A DNA stretch of 64,000 bases from the NCBI GenBank assembly GCA_903862715.1, contig CAIOYY010000036.1, positions 1-64,000 of the forward strand, in the 5' to 3' direction. Below are positions 1 to 8,897 of the stretch, piece by piece (positions within the stretch are counted from its first letter, which is position 1; each line of letters starts with the position of its first letter). The notes under the pieces are model-generated. The model made no database searches, was not told the DNA's origin, and saw only the letters and a program-made list of their open reading frames with translations. A program made the position numbers and the translations under genes. The stretch is from an uncultured Alphaproteobacteria bacterium. GTDB taxonomy: Bacteria; Pseudomonadota; Alphaproteobacteria; Micropepsales; Micropepsaceae.

Positions 1-2
1 AC

Positions 3-1106
3 ATCGACCTGATCTACTACGACCTCTCCGTACAGAAGCGCGACGAGACCGACGACCAGATCACCATCGATTCGGCCGAAGCGACGCTGAAGCACGGCGT
101 TGCGGTGAAATGCGCGACGATCACGCCCGATGAGGCGCGCGTCGAGGAATTCAAGCTCAAGGAAATGTGGAAAAGCCCGAACGGCACCATCCGCAACATC
201 CTCGGCGGCACCATTTTCCGCGAACCGATCATCTGTTCCAATGTGCCGCGCCTCGTTCCGGGCTGGACGAAGCCGATCATCATCGGCCGTCACGCCTTCG
301 GCGATCAATACCGCGCCACCGATTTCGTCGTGCCGGGTCCGGGCAAGCTGACGCTGACATGGGTCGGCAAGGACGGCAGCAAAATCGAACGCGACGTGTT
401 CGACTTCCCGGGCGGCGGCGTTGCGATGTCGATGTACAATCTCGACGAGTCGATTGTCGATTTCGCGCGCGCCTCGATGAATTACGCGCTGGCGCGGTCC
501 TATCCGCTCTATCTCTCGACCAAGAACACGATCGTCAAACGCTATGACGGGCGCTTCAAGGATCTCTTCCAAAAGGTTTTCGACGAGGAATTCGCGGCAT
601 CGTTCAAGGCCAAGGGCTTGACCTACGAACACCGTCTGATCGACGACATGGTGGCCTCGGCGATGAAATGGTCCGGCGGCTATGTCTGGGCCTGTAAGAA
701 TTATGACGGTGACGTGCAGTCCGACACGGTTGCGCAGGGCTTCGGCTCGCTCGGCCTCATGACCAGCGTACTGATGACGCCCGACGGCCATACGGTCGAA
801 TCGGAAGCGGCGCATGGCACGGTGACGCGCCATTACCGTCAGCATCAGAAAGGCGAAAGCACGTCGACCAACTCGGTCGCGTCGATCTTCGCCTGGTCGC
901 GTGGCCTTCTGCACCGCGCCAAGCTTGACGGCAATTCCGATCTCGCGGGCTTCGCGAAGAAGCTCGAAGAGGTCACGATTGCGACCGTGGAATCCGGCGA
1001 GATGACGAAGGATCTTTCGCTGCTCGTCGGCCCCAGCCAGAAATGGCTGACCACCGAAGGGTTCCTCGACAAGATCGACGAAAATATGAAAGCCGCGTCG
1101 AAGTAA
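3..1106 (+). CDS. icd: NADP-dependent isocitrate dehydrogenase, 5' truncated by window edge
   Basis: Oxidative decarboxylation of isocitrate to 2-oxoglutarate with NADP reduction (TCA cycle, cytosol). The reading frame is open from base 3 and gives 367 residues; the family is about 400 residues, so roughly 35 N-terminal residues lie outside the window. Visible hallmarks of the eukaryote-like homodimeric type are the substrate-binding stretch around [13 protein letters not shown] (about residues 53-65 of the visible part), the [13 protein letters not shown] segment near the start, and [14 protein letters not shown] followed by [15 protein letters not shown] near residue 265-290, where the cofactor phosphate is bound in this family. 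A strong hairpin terminator follows. The gene converges on the channel/alaS/recA strand. Confidence 0.96.
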   Translation: MDLIYYDLSVQKRDETDDQITIDSAEATLKHGVAVKCATITPDEARVEEFKLKEMWKSPNGTIRNILGGTIFREPIICSNVPRLVPGWTKPIIIGRHAFGDQYRATDFVVPGPGKLTLTWVGKDGSKIERDVFDFPGGGVAMSMYNLDESIVDFARASMNYALARSYPLYLSTKNTIVKRYDGRFKDLFQKVFDEEFAASFKAKGLTYEHRLIDDMVASAMKWSGGYVWACKNYDGDVQSDTVAQGFGSLGLMTSVLMTPDGHTVESEAAHGTVTRHYRQHQKGESTSTNSVASIFAWSRGLLHRAKLDGNSDLAGFAKKLEEVTIATVESGEMTKDLSLLVGPSQKWLTTEGFLDKIDENMKAASK

Positions 1107-1127
1107 TTTTACGCAGCAGGAAAAGCG

Positions 1128-1163
1128 AAAAGGCCGCGAGAATTTCGCGGCCTTTTTGTTTTT
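1128..1163 (+). terminator. Rho-independent terminator after icd
   Basis: The sequence AAAGGCCGCGA, a short loop, then TCGCGGCCTTTTTG forms a GC-rich stem of about 11 bp followed by a T-run, starting some 22 bases after the icd stop. The stem flanked by A and T runs could also stop transcription coming from the convergent channel gene, so it may be bidirectional. Confidence 0.85.
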
Positions 1164-1183
1164 GGGGCGTCCCCGGCCTGAAC

Positions 1184-2356
1184 CTAAGGCGTGGTGCTTT
1201 CACGCACGATGTCGGCGATGCGTTCCCGCAATTTCGGGTGCTTCTTCAAAAGGGTTTTGAAATCCTCGGCGGTCAGTTCGAGAAGGCGGCTATGCGAACG
1301 CGCAACCACCGAGGCGCTGTGCGGGTGGCCATCGAAAAGCGCGCTTTCGCCGAAATGATGTCCCGGTCCCAGCATGCGGGCGATTTCGTCGTTTTCTTCC
1401 TCAAGCTGGCCCGATACCACGAAGAACATCGATTGGGCGGGCTCGCCCGCCGCCGTCACACGCGTATCGGCGGAAAAGATGCGCGAGCGCAGCGTGTTCA
1501 TGATTTCGCCGATCGTGTCATGATCGAAGCCTTCAAACAGCGGAACATTCGACAGCATGCTGAAGGTGACGACAAAATCGCGGCGGTGAATTTCGTTCAC
1601 AAAGCCGGTCGCCACGATGCCGACGGGAAGTGCGATCATGCCGACGCCGAGAATCATCGTGATGCCGGCGACGAATTTTCCTAGCGCCGTTATCGGAAAG
1701 GAATCGCCATAGCCGACCGTCGTCAGTGTCGTGATCGACCACCACATCGCGTCGGGCAGCGTGCCGAATTTTTCGGGCTGAACGTGACCTTCGACCAGAT
1801 ACATGATCTGTGCCGAGAACAGCATCACGCAGAGAAGAAGCACCAGCGTTCCGAACAGCGCGCGGCTCTCGGACGAAATGACATGCCAGAGCGTCGAGAG
1901 CGCGGGCGAATAGCGTGCGATTTTCAGAAGCCGCAAAAGTCGGAAAATACGCAGGAAGCGCAAATCCGCGATGGGCAGGAACAGGCCGATATAGAAAGGC
2001 GCGATCGCCAGCACGTCGATCAGCATCAAGGGCTGCAGCGCGTAACGAAAGCGCCCCATGACGGGCCCCTTGGCGCGAAAACGTATGTCCTCCGGCACGG
2101 CCCAGAGGCGCAGCAGAAATTCGAGGGTAAAAACGGCAACGGACAAAAGTTCGAAACCGTCGAACAGTTGGCCATACACCGCGTCGATTTCAGGCACCGA
2201 TTCGAGCGCCGCCGCGATGACATTGGCGATGATCAGTCCGATCAGACCGGTTTCGATCGCGGCACCCAGGGGCCCTGCGGCATTGCCGCCTTCGAGCGCA
2301 TGATGGACGCGCGAGCGGAGCGTTGCGCTTGCTCTCATGTCCTCGCCCCCCGGCAT
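1184..2356 (-). CDS. 6-TM potassium channel with C-terminal cyclic-nucleotide-binding-like domain
   Basis: Predicted inner-membrane potassium channel of the voltage-gated/CNG type, 390 residues. Helices S1-S6 lie at about 34-52, 66-87, 109-127, 131-148 (S4, Arg/Lys every third position), 167-189 and 225-256. The pore loop carries the filter TVGYGD at 213-218. Residues about 265-385 form a cNMP-binding fold with the FGESAL phosphate-cassette motif at 335-340. The arginine that normally follows (as in FGEMAL..PRSA of MloK1) is His346 here, so nucleotide binding is doubtful. The gene begins 6 bases after the alaS stop. An internal ATG at 2338 preceded by GGGGCGAGGAC is a credible alternative start. 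Confidence 0.9.
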   Translation of the reverse strand: MPGGEDMRASATLRSRVHHALEGGNAAGPLGAAIETGLIGLIIANVIAAALESVPEIDAVYGQLFDGFELLSVAVFTLEFLLRLWAVPEDIRFRAKGPVMGRFRYALQPLMLIDVLAIAPFYIGLFLPIADLRFLRIFRLLRLLKIARYSPALSTLWHVISSESRALFGTLVLLLCVMLFSAQIMYLVEGHVQPEKFGTLPDAMWWSITTLTTVGYGDSFPITALGKFVAGITMILGVGMIALPVGIVATGFVNEIHRRDFVVTFSMLSNVPLFEGFDHDTIGEIMNTLRSRIFSADTRVTAAGEPAQSMFFVVSGQLEEENDEIARMLGPGHHFGESALFDGHPHSASVVARSHSRLLELTAEDFKTLLKKHPKLRERIADIVRESTTP

Positions 2357-2362
2357 TCTATC

Positions 2363-5026
2363 CTACGCTGCTTGCGCGGAGAGGCGCTGCTCGATGGCGA
2401 GCAATGCGTCTTTCGCGCGCGCGCCGTCGGGCCCGCCCGCCTGCGCCATGTCGGGCCTTCCGCCGCCGCCTTTGCCGCCCAGCGCTGCCGCGCCTTCGCG
2501 CACCAGATCGACCGCGCTGATGCGCGCCGTCAGATCGTCGGTGACGGCGACCACGAGCGAGGCTTTGCCTTCGGATACGGTGACGAACGCCACAACGCCG
2601 GAACCGAGTTTGGTCTTGGCGTCGTCGGCCAGCGCTTTCAGATCTTTCGCGGGAACATCTTCGATAACCCGCAATACGACCGGAATGCCGTTGATCTCGC
2701 GCCGGTCGTCCTGACCGCCCTTCGAGGGGCCCGCCAGCGCCAGCGCCTTTTTCGCGTCCGACAATTCGCGTTCCAGTTTGCGCTTCTCGTCGTTCAGCTG
2801 TGCGACGCGCGCGGAAAGTTCGGCCGGAGTCGTTTTCAATACCGCCGCCGCTTCGCGCGCGGCGTCGGCCTGGGATTCGAGATAGCGCCGCGCGCCTTCG
2901 GAGGTCAGCGCCTCGATACGCCTTACGCCCGCAGCAGATGCGCTTTCGGTCAGCACGGTGAAAAGGCCGATATCGCCGAGGCGGCGTACATGCGTGCCGC
3001 CGCAAAGTTCGACCGAATAGGATTTCCCCGCGTTCTCAAGGCCCTCGCCCATCGAAAGCACGCGCACTTCGTCGCCGTATTTCTCGCCGAACATGGCGAC
3101 CGCGCCGGCCTTCACCGCGTCATCCGTCGCCATCAGGCGTGTCGTGACGTCGGTGTTGCGCGACAACACCTGGTTCACTTCGTTTTCAACCAGTGAGAGT
3201 TCATCGGGCGACATCGGCTTCGGGTGCGAGAAATCGAAGCGCAGCCGGTCGGGACCCACATAGGAACCCTTCTGCGCCACATGGGGGCCGAGAACATGTT
3301 TCAGCGCCGCATGCAGAAGATGGGTTGCGGAATGATTGGCGCGCGTCAGGCGGCGGCGCTCGCCGTCGACTTTCATCTCCACCGCATCGCCGCTTTTGAA
3401 ACTGCCGCGCGTGACCTTCACGACATGCGCATGCAGCGCGCCAAGATTCTTCTCGGTGTCGATCACTTCGCCTTCCGCGCCAGAAGCTGAGAACATGGCG
3501 CCGCGGTCGCCGATCTGGCCACCGCTTTCGCCATAGAAGGGCGTCTGATTGGTGAGGATGCGCACTTCGTCGCCCGCACTCGCGGCTTCCACCCGTACCC
3601 CGTCCTTCAGGATGGCGGTGATGACGCCTTCGCCGCTCTCGGCGTCATAGCCCAGGAATTCCGTCGCGCCGAGTTCATCGCGCAGACCAAACCATTGATT
3701 GTCGGTCGCGGCTTCTCCCGAGCCCGACCAGGCTTTGCGCGCTTCCGCCTTCTGCTGCGCCATCGCGGCCTTGAAACCGTCGGTATCGACCAAAAGCCCG
3801 CGCGTGCGCAGGGCATCTTCCGTCAGATCGAGCGGGAAGCCATAGGTGTCGTAAAGCTTGAAGGCGATATCGCCCGACAGCGTATCGCCCTTGGAAAAGG
3901 AACCAGTCGCTTCGTCAAGGAGTTTGAGGCCGCGCGCCAGCGTATCGCGGAAACGGATTTCCTCGAGGCGCAGCGTTTCGCTGACCAGGGCTTCGGCGCG
4001 CTTCAATTCCGGATAAGCCTCGCCCATTTCCGCGATCAGCGTTGGAACGAGGCGATACATCAAGGGGTCTTTCGCGCCCAATATATGCGCGTGGCGCATG
4101 GCACGGCGCATGATGCGGCGAAGCACATAGCCGCGTCCTTCGTTCGACGGCAGCACGCCATCGGCGATCAGAAAGCTGGATGCGCGCAGATGGTCGGCGA
4201 TCACGCGATGGCTCACCGCGTGGGGACCGGTGACGCTCGTCTTCGATTCTTCGGCCGAGGCCAGAATCAGATGGCGGAAAAGGTCGATCTCGTAATTGTC
4301 GTGCACGCCTTGCGTGACGGCAGCGATGCGTTCGAGGCCCATGCCGGTGTCGATCGAGGGCCGCGGCAGCGAGATGCGTTTGCCGCCGGCGAGCTGCTCA
4401 TACTGCATGAAGACGAGATTCCAGATCTCGATGAAGCGGTCGCCGTCCTCGTCGGGGCTTCCCGGCGGGCCGCCCGGAATATGCGGGCCGTGGTCGAAGA
4501 AAATTTCCGAGCAGGGGCCGCAGGGGCCGGTATCGCCCATCGACCAGAAATTGTCCGAGGTCGCGATGCGGATGATGCGTTCTTCGGAAAGGCCTGCGAT
4601 CTTCTTCCACAGCGCCGCGGCGGCTTCGTCCTCATTATAGACGGTGACGAGCAGGCGGTCCTTGGCGAGCCCGAAATCCTGCGTGACCAATTCCCAGGCG
4701 AAGCGGATTGCATCTTCCTTGAAATAGTCGCCGAAGGAAAAATTCCCCAGCATCTCGAAGAAGGTGTGGTGGCGCGCGGTATAGCCGACGCGGTCGAGGT
4801 CGTTATGCTTGCCGCCGGCGCGCAGGCATTTCTGCGCGGTCGTGGCGCGGACATAGTCGCGCTTTTCCTGGCCGGTGAAGACGTTCTTGAACTGCACCAT
4901 GCCGGCATTGGTGAACAGAAGCGTCGGATCGTTCCTCGGCACGAGGGGCGAGGAGGAGACGACTTCGTGACCCTGCCGCCGGTAAAAGTCGAGGAAAGTA
5001 CTGCGGATTTCTTTGAGGCTTGCCAT
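2363..5026 (-). CDS. alaS: Alanyl-tRNA synthetase
   Basis: Charges tRNA-Ala with alanine and edits mischarged Ser/Gly (cytosol). The 887 residues match the usual length. The class II catalytic domain opens with [16 protein letters not shown] and contains [17 protein letters not shown]. The editing domain shows the zinc-binding HSATHLLH and CGGTHV motifs. The C-terminal DHHA1 region ends with a glycine-rich [15 protein letters not shown] stretch. It starts with ATG and lies downstream of recA on the same strand, separated by about 250 bases with terminators. The recA-alaS-icd neighbourhood is, as I recall, common in Alphaproteobacteria. The channel gene follows almost without a gap and is probably co-transcribed. 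Confidence 0.98.
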   Translation of the reverse strand: MASLKEIRSTFLDFYRRQGHEVVSSSPLVPRNDPTLLFTNAGMVQFKNVFTGQEKRDYVRATTAQKCLRAGGKHNDLDRVGYTARHHTFFEMLGNFSFGDYFKEDAIRFAWELVTQDFGLAKDRLLVTVYNEDEAAAALWKKIAGLSEERIIRIATSDNFWSMGDTGPCGPCSEIFFDHGPHIPGGPPGSPDEDGDRFIEIWNLVFMQYEQLAGGKRISLPRPSIDTGMGLERIAAVTQGVHDNYEIDLFRHLILASAEESKTSVTGPHAVSHRVIADHLRASSFLIADGVLPSNEGRGYVLRRIMRRAMRHAHILGAKDPLMYRLVPTLIAEMGEAYPELKRAEALVSETLRLEEIRFRDTLARGLKLLDEATGSFSKGDTLSGDIAFKLYDTYGFPLDLTEDALRTRGLLVDTDGFKAAMAQQKAEARKAWSGSGEAATDNQWFGLRDELGATEFLGYDAESGEGVITAILKDGVRVEAASAGDEVRILTNQTPFYGESGGQIGDRGAMFSASGAEGEVIDTEKNLGALHAHVVKVTRGSFKSGDAVEMKVDGERRRLTRANHSATHLLHAALKHVLGPHVAQKGSYVGPDRLRFDFSHPKPMSPDELSLVENEVNQVLSRNTDVTTRLMATDDAVKAGAVAMFGEKYGDEVRVLSMGEGLENAGKSYSVELCGGTHVRRLGDIGLFTVLTESASAAGVRRIEALTSEGARRYLESQADAAREAAAVLKTTPAELSARVAQLNDEKRKLERELSDAKKALALAGPSKGGQDDRREINGIPVVLRVIEDVPAKDLKALADDAKTKLGSGVVAFVTVSEGKASLVVAVTDDLTARISAVDLVREGAAALGGKGGGGRPDMAQAGGPDGARAKDALLAIEQRLSAQAA

Positions 5027-5168
5027 ACCCGTTCCTTAGCAGGAGGCCGCGCGGGGGTCTATTGGACTTCCATGCGCGGGGGCGAGGTTTGGTGCTTCGC
5101 CGTTTCCCCCTTTCCGGCTGTGGCGATGCGAGATGTGCCGCCAGGCGGAGGAAGGGGGGCTGAAAAGA

Positions 5169-5231
5169 GTGATGCCGAAAATCAGGGCATCACCCAAAAG
5201 AAAGAAGGGGCACCCTTGCGGATGCCCCTTC
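5169..5231 (-). terminator. Tandem hairpin terminators after recA
   Basis: Read on the minus strand, AAGGGGCA, a 10-base loop and TGCCCCTT are followed by CTTTCTTTT (5204-5231). A second hairpin, TGATGCC/GGCATCA (5169-5193), is followed by CTCTTTTC. Both lie about 50-110 bases after the recA stop. The rest of the 5027-5280 gap has no supportable gene and presumably holds the alaS promoter. Confidence 0.8.
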
Positions 5232-5280
5232 CGGGAGCGTTCCCCTGCCGAGGAGGAACGGTAACGCATTGTCGGGCGGC

Positions 5281-6366
5281 TCAATCTTCCGCGAGCGCCG
5301 GAGTTTCGTCTTCGCCGCCGCCGGCAACCGTCAGCTCGTTCGACAGAAGGCCGGCCTGGGCACGCACCTGCGCTTCGATGGCAGCCGCGATGTCCTTGTT
5401 GGCTTCCAGGAACTGCTTCGCGTTCTCGCGGCCCTGGCCGATGCGCTGGCCATTATAGGAGAACCACGCGCCGGACTTCTCGACCACATTGGCTTTGACG
5501 CCGAGATCGACCAGTTCGCCGACCTTGGAAATGCCGACGCCATACATGATGTCGAATTCGACCTGCCGGAAGGGCGGGGCCATCTTGTTCTTCACCACTT
5601 TGACGCGCGTCTGGTTGCCGACGACTTCGTCGCGGTCCTTGATCGCGCCGATGCGGCGGATGTCGAGACGGACGGAGGCGTAGAATTTCAGCGCATTGCC
5701 GCCGGTCGTCGTTTCCGGATTGCCGAACATGACGCCGATCTTCATGCGAATCTGGTTGATGAAAATGACGATGGTGTTGGATTTGGAGATCGAGCCCGTC
5801 AGCTTGCGCAAGGCTTGGCTCATCAACCGGGCCTGAAGGCCGGGCAATTGGTCGCCCATCTCGCCTTCAAGTTCGGCCTTCGGCGTCAACGCCGCAACCG
5901 AGTCGATGACGACGACATCGACGCCGCCCGAACGCACCAGCGTATCGGTGATTTCGAGGGCCTGTTCGCCGGTGTCGGGCTGCGAGATCAGAAGCTCGGC
6001 CGTATCGACGCCGAGCTTCTTGGCATAGCCGGGGTCGAGCGCATGTTCGGCATCGACATAGGCCGCGACGCCGCCAAGCTTCTGGATTTCGGCCACTGCA
6101 TGAAGGGCGAGGGTGGTTTTGCCCGACGATTCCGGGCCGTAAATTTCGATGACGCGGCCGCGCGGCAGGCCGCCAATGCCGAGCGCGATGTCGAGGCCGA
6201 GGGATCCGGTGGACACCGATTCCGACTCGACCGCCTTCTCGCGCTGGCCGAGGCGCATGACCGAGCCCTTGCCGAAATTGCGGTCGATCTGGGAGAGCGC
6301 TGCTTCCAGCGCCCGCTTCTTATCGTCGTTGACCTTGGTAACCACCCGAAGCACCGCTTGCGACAT
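5281..6366 (-). CDS. recA: Recombinase RecA
   Basis: DNA strand exchange and co-protease for LexA cleavage in the SOS response. The protein has 361 residues, with Walker A GPESSGKT at 77-84, a Walker B region ending [11 protein letters not shown], and the usual acidic C-terminal tail ([13 protein letters not shown]). The ATG start is preceded by AAGGAG at 6373-6378, an ideal ribosome binding site. The promoter region contains a perfect alphaproteobacterial SOS box and a second near-perfect one, described separately, so LexA control is very likely. Two hairpin terminators follow the stop codon. Confidence 0.98.
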   Translation of the reverse strand: MSQAVLRVVTKVNDDKKRALEAALSQIDRNFGKGSVMRLGQREKAVESESVSTGSLGLDIALGIGGLPRGRVIEIYGPESSGKTTLALHAVAEIQKLGGVAAYVDAEHALDPGYAKKLGVDTAELLISQPDTGEQALEITDTLVRSGGVDVVVIDSVAALTPKAELEGEMGDQLPGLQARLMSQALRKLTGSISKSNTIVIFINQIRMKIGVMFGNPETTTGGNALKFYASVRLDIRRIGAIKDRDEVVGNQTRVKVVKNKMAPPFRQVEFDIMYGVGISKVGELVDLGVKANVVEKSGAWFSYNGQRIGQGRENAKQFLEANKDIAAAIEAQVRAQAGLLSNELTVAGGGEDETPALAED

Positions 6367-6444
6367 GACCAGCTCCTTATTTCACAGCGTTGGACCGTTT
6401 CACAGGGCCCTAGAAGCATCCCCTCTAGGCTCCCCGAAGCCCTC

Positions 6445-6472
6445 AATGTACATGGTTTGTTCTTGTCCGCAA
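6445..6472 (-). promoter_or_regulatory. Putative recA core promoter overlapped by a degenerate SOS box
   Basis: On the minus strand TTGCGG (6467-6472) and TACATT (6445-6450) are separated by 16 bases and sit about 80 bases upstream of the recA ATG. On the plus strand GTAC-N7-GTTC (6448-6462) overlaps the -10 and spacer. It differs by one base from the GTTC-N7-GTTC LexA box known in Alphaproteobacteria. The promoter elements are only a consensus fit; the box position inside the promoter is seen directly. Confidence 0.45.
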
Positions 6473-6514
6473 GCGCAAAGCAAGTCGTTGTTTCAAATAA
6501 AGGAAGGTGATTGT

Positions 6515-6529
6515 GTTCTCACCCTGTTC
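6515..6529. promoter_or_regulatory. LexA (SOS) box upstream of recA
   Basis: GTTCTCACCCTGTTC is an exact GTTC-N7-GTTC direct repeat, the established LexA recognition sequence in Alphaproteobacteria. It lies about 150 bases upstream of the recA start codon and about 45 bases upstream of the putative -35 element. Confidence 0.8.
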
Positions 6530-6655
6530 TCCCCACTAGGGGTAGGGCGATTGTTTAAGCGGAGAGCAGGAATACAGAAGTTCAGGCGCCCGGCGCAGTT
6601 AGTCTGGTTTGGCAAATAGGATTCGATTCGTAAGGGCCGAGGCGAATTCCCGCTC

Positions 6656-7045
6656 TCACCCCTCCGTCAGCTTCGCCGCCATTTTCTCTTCGAGTTCGGG
6701 AATGCGACGGAGAAGCCCTTCGGCGAAGGGTTTCGCGACGACGAGCGGCACCGCGAAGGCGACCGACACGCCGCCCGGATCGATCATCTTCAGATGGACA
6801 TTGCCCTTGTTCGCGTCGATGCCGATTCCGGCCTGCGCCACCTGCATGACGACGAGATCGCGCGGACCCGCCTTCTTGGCCCGGCGGAGCACCATGCCCT
6901 GAAGGTTCACGGCGCTGGCGGCCAATTGCAGCACGTCATTATCGGACAGGAGAATCTCCTGCACCTTTCCGAAGGCATCGGTGCGGCGGAAGCGGAAATG
7001 GTCGCCCACCGCGTCGAGATCGATTGCGCCGTCTTCTATGGCCAT
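6656..7045 (-). CDS. Conserved-looking hypothetical protein, 129 residues
   Basis: I do not recognise this protein. It is soluble, 129 residues, with no signal peptide or membrane segment. The start (MAIEDGAIDLDAVGDHFRF) is acidic; the middle contains alternating hydrophobic strands (LVVMQVAQAGIGID, NVHLKMIDPGGVSVAFAVPLVV) and the end is a charged helix (LLRRIPELEEKMAAKL). It lies upstream of recA on the same strand but is separated by about 290 bases containing the SOS box, so it is probably a separate unit. Codon use looks like that of the neighbours. Function unknown. Confidence 0.6.
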   Translation of the reverse strand: MAIEDGAIDLDAVGDHFRFRRTDAFGKVQEILLSDNDVLQLAASAVNLQGMVLRRAKKAGPRDLVVMQVAQAGIGIDANKGNVHLKMIDPGGVSVAFAVPLVVAKPFAEGLLRRIPELEEKMAAKLTEG

Positions 7046-7206
7046 GTCCTGCCGTCCCTGAAATCAATGCCCGCCTAACTAGCCCGAAACGGTCAAATTT
7101 GGCGAGGGCGGAACGGCAAGTACGGGCCTTTCTCGAAAACCCGCTGGAAGCACCCCGTCCGGGGCTTTAGGCTCGCGCGAAAGCAAACACAGACGGGGAG
7201 AACATC

Positions 7207-8382
7207 ATGGCGGTATTTGTGGGTACGGGACGCGTTGGGCTGGCCGCGCTGGCGCTTCTGTCGTGCGCGGCCCTTCCCGCCACTCAGGCTGGGGCGCAAA
7301 CCGCCGACCAGTTGCCGATGGTGATCGCCCAACAGGGAAATTTCTTCGTCGGCGGAGGTTACGACAACAGCCACCCGGACATTCCCTGGGTCGGGCAGAT
7401 GTATGTGCAATATCAGATCCCGGCCGAGGTCACGCAGCCTTACCCCGTTGTCCTCGTGCATGGCGGCTCGCAGACCGGCCAGCAATGGTGGCAGACGCCG
7501 GATGGCCGCGAGGGCTGGGCGCAATTCTTTCTGCGCCGCGGTTATGCCGTTTATGTCGTCGATCAGGTGGCGCGCGGGCGCTCCGCCTATCCGTATCAGC
7601 GCTACCCCGAGATGAGCAGTCAGGGCCTGCCCTTCATCCTGCGCCGCGGTACGGGCCATGTGAAAGGAAGCGACGAATGGCTGTGGCCGCAGGCGGCGCT
7701 GCACACACAGGCCGTTGGCGGCGACGCGCCGGGCGACCCGATCTTCGATCAGAATTACATGGCGCTCGTGCCCTCGATGGGCGATCGCCAGCCGCAGCGG
7801 GAAATGAACATCGCCGCGCTGAACGCGCTGTTCGACAGGATCGGCGAAGCGGTGCTCGTCGTGCATTCGCAGTCGGGCGCCTATGGCTGGCCGGTGGTGC
7901 AGCAGCGCCCCGATCTGGTGAAGGCCCTGGTCGCGATGGAGCCCTCGGGCCCGCCGGTGCATGACGTGATCCCGCAAGGCCCGCCGGATTATTTCATGGA
8001 TGGCGAAGATCTCATTCCCTATGGCATCGCCTACACGCCGATCGAATATATCCCGGCGATAGCGGACGCTTCCGAACTCAGCTTCGTGAAACAGGAACCG
8101 AAGGGGCCGGAGTTCGCGGGGTGCTGGCAGCAGGCCGAGCCCGCGCGGCGCCTCGCCCATATGGACCAGACGCCGATCCTCGTCGTGGGCGGCGAAGCGT
8201 CGTTCTACCGTCCTTATAATTACTGCACCGTGCGCTATCTGGAACAGGGTGGCCTTGATCCCGATTTCTACGATCTCGGCGACATGGGCATTCACGGTAA
8301 CGGCCATTCGATGATGGAAGAAAAAAATTCGGATGAGGTTGCGCGCGTCGTTGCCGAATGGATCGAGGGGAATGTGGAGTGA
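7207..8382 (+). CDS. Secreted alpha/beta-hydrolase (esterase of the Alcaligenes type)
   Basis: Predicted exported esterase, 391 residues, with a signal peptide ending around QAGA (residues 1-30). The hydrolase core begins near VVLVHGGSQTGQQWW (81-95), whose GG forms the oxyanion-hole region. The nucleophile elbow is HSQSG with Ser223, an acid is likely in VAMEPSG (Glu245), and the catalytic His lies in GIHGNGHSMM near the C-terminus. The spacing and the TPDGR.GW..FFLR.GY..YVVDQ..RGRSA pattern resemble the secreted esterase of Alcaligenes known from its crystal structure. A GGGGAG ribosome binding site precedes the ATG. It overlaps the next gene by 4 bases. Substrate unknown. Confidence 0.85.
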   Translation: MAVFVGTGRVGLAALALLSCAALPATQAGAQTADQLPMVIAQQGNFFVGGGYDNSHPDIPWVGQMYVQYQIPAEVTQPYPVVLVHGGSQTGQQWWQTPDGREGWAQFFLRRGYAVYVVDQVARGRSAYPYQRYPEMSSQGLPFILRRGTGHVKGSDEWLWPQAALHTQAVGGDAPGDPIFDQNYMALVPSMGDRQPQREMNIAALNALFDRIGEAVLVVHSQSGAYGWPVVQQRPDLVKALVAMEPSGPPVHDVIPQGPPDYFMDGEDLIPYGIAYTPIEYIPAIADASELSFVKQEPKGPEFAGCWQQAEPARRLAHMDQTPILVVGGEASFYRPYNYCTVRYLEQGGLDPDFYDLGDMGIHGNGHSMMEEKNSDEVARVVAEWIEGNVE

Positions 8383-8897
8383 GGTTGCGTAAAACATGTG
8401 CTGCGGTTTCGGCCATTGCCCTCCTGGCATCGGCTGCCGTCCGCGCGGCAGAGGGAGAGTTGTTCCCTCATCCGCCGGAAGGCATGCTCGATCTGCGCTT
8501 CGTGGGCGAGGGCGGTAATGGCGAATATATGTTCGTCGATCTTTCCACCGCGTTCGGAGAGCGCGCGGCGCTGACCACCTGGGTGCTGCAGATTTTCAAT
8601 CCGCCGATGGAAAATCCGGTCGCGGACATCGGCGCACGCTGGACGCGCTGGATCTATAATTGCGACACGGCGTCGGCCGAACCCGATTCCGACGCTTATC
8701 TCAATACGTCCTATGTGCTATTCGGCGGCGTCGTGCCGAGACCCGGCACGGTGACCCTGCCGCCGCAATCGCTCGGCTATGCCGCGCTCGATGCGGTGTG
8801 CAACGGCGTTTATATCTATCCCGAAGGGCGGTCTTTTGTGACCGTCGCCGATGCGGCGACGGTGGTGGACGCAATTGTGGCGCTGCCGCCGCCGTAA
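8379..8897 (+). CDS. Small exported hypothetical protein
   Basis: Unrecognised protein of 172 residues. I start it at GTG 8379, which overlaps the esterase stop (GTGA) and places a signal peptide directly at the N-terminus: a VRLRK positive start, a hydrophobic core AAVSAIALLASAAV and a cleavage site near RAAEG. An earlier ATG (8358) would put an acidic stretch before the signal and is less likely. The mature part has two cysteines (YNCDTAS, DAVCNGV) that could form a disulfide in the periplasm. Translational coupling suggests joint expression with the esterase. It ends flush against the convergent cckA stop with no intergenic base. Confidence 0.7.
   Translation: MRLRKTCAAVSAIALLASAAVRAAEGELFPHPPEGMLDLRFVGEGGNGEYMFVDLSTAFGERAALTTWVLQIFNPPMENPVADIGARWTRWIYNCDTASAEPDSDAYLNTSYVLFGGVVPRPGTVTLPPQSLGYAALDAVCNGVYIYPEGRSFVTVADAATVVDAIVALPPP

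Noticed and set aside
7093-8430. 445-codon open frame antisense to the esterase gene
   Set aside because: No family similarity; the plus strand carries a full catalytic-triad hydrolase with signal peptide and ribosome binding site.
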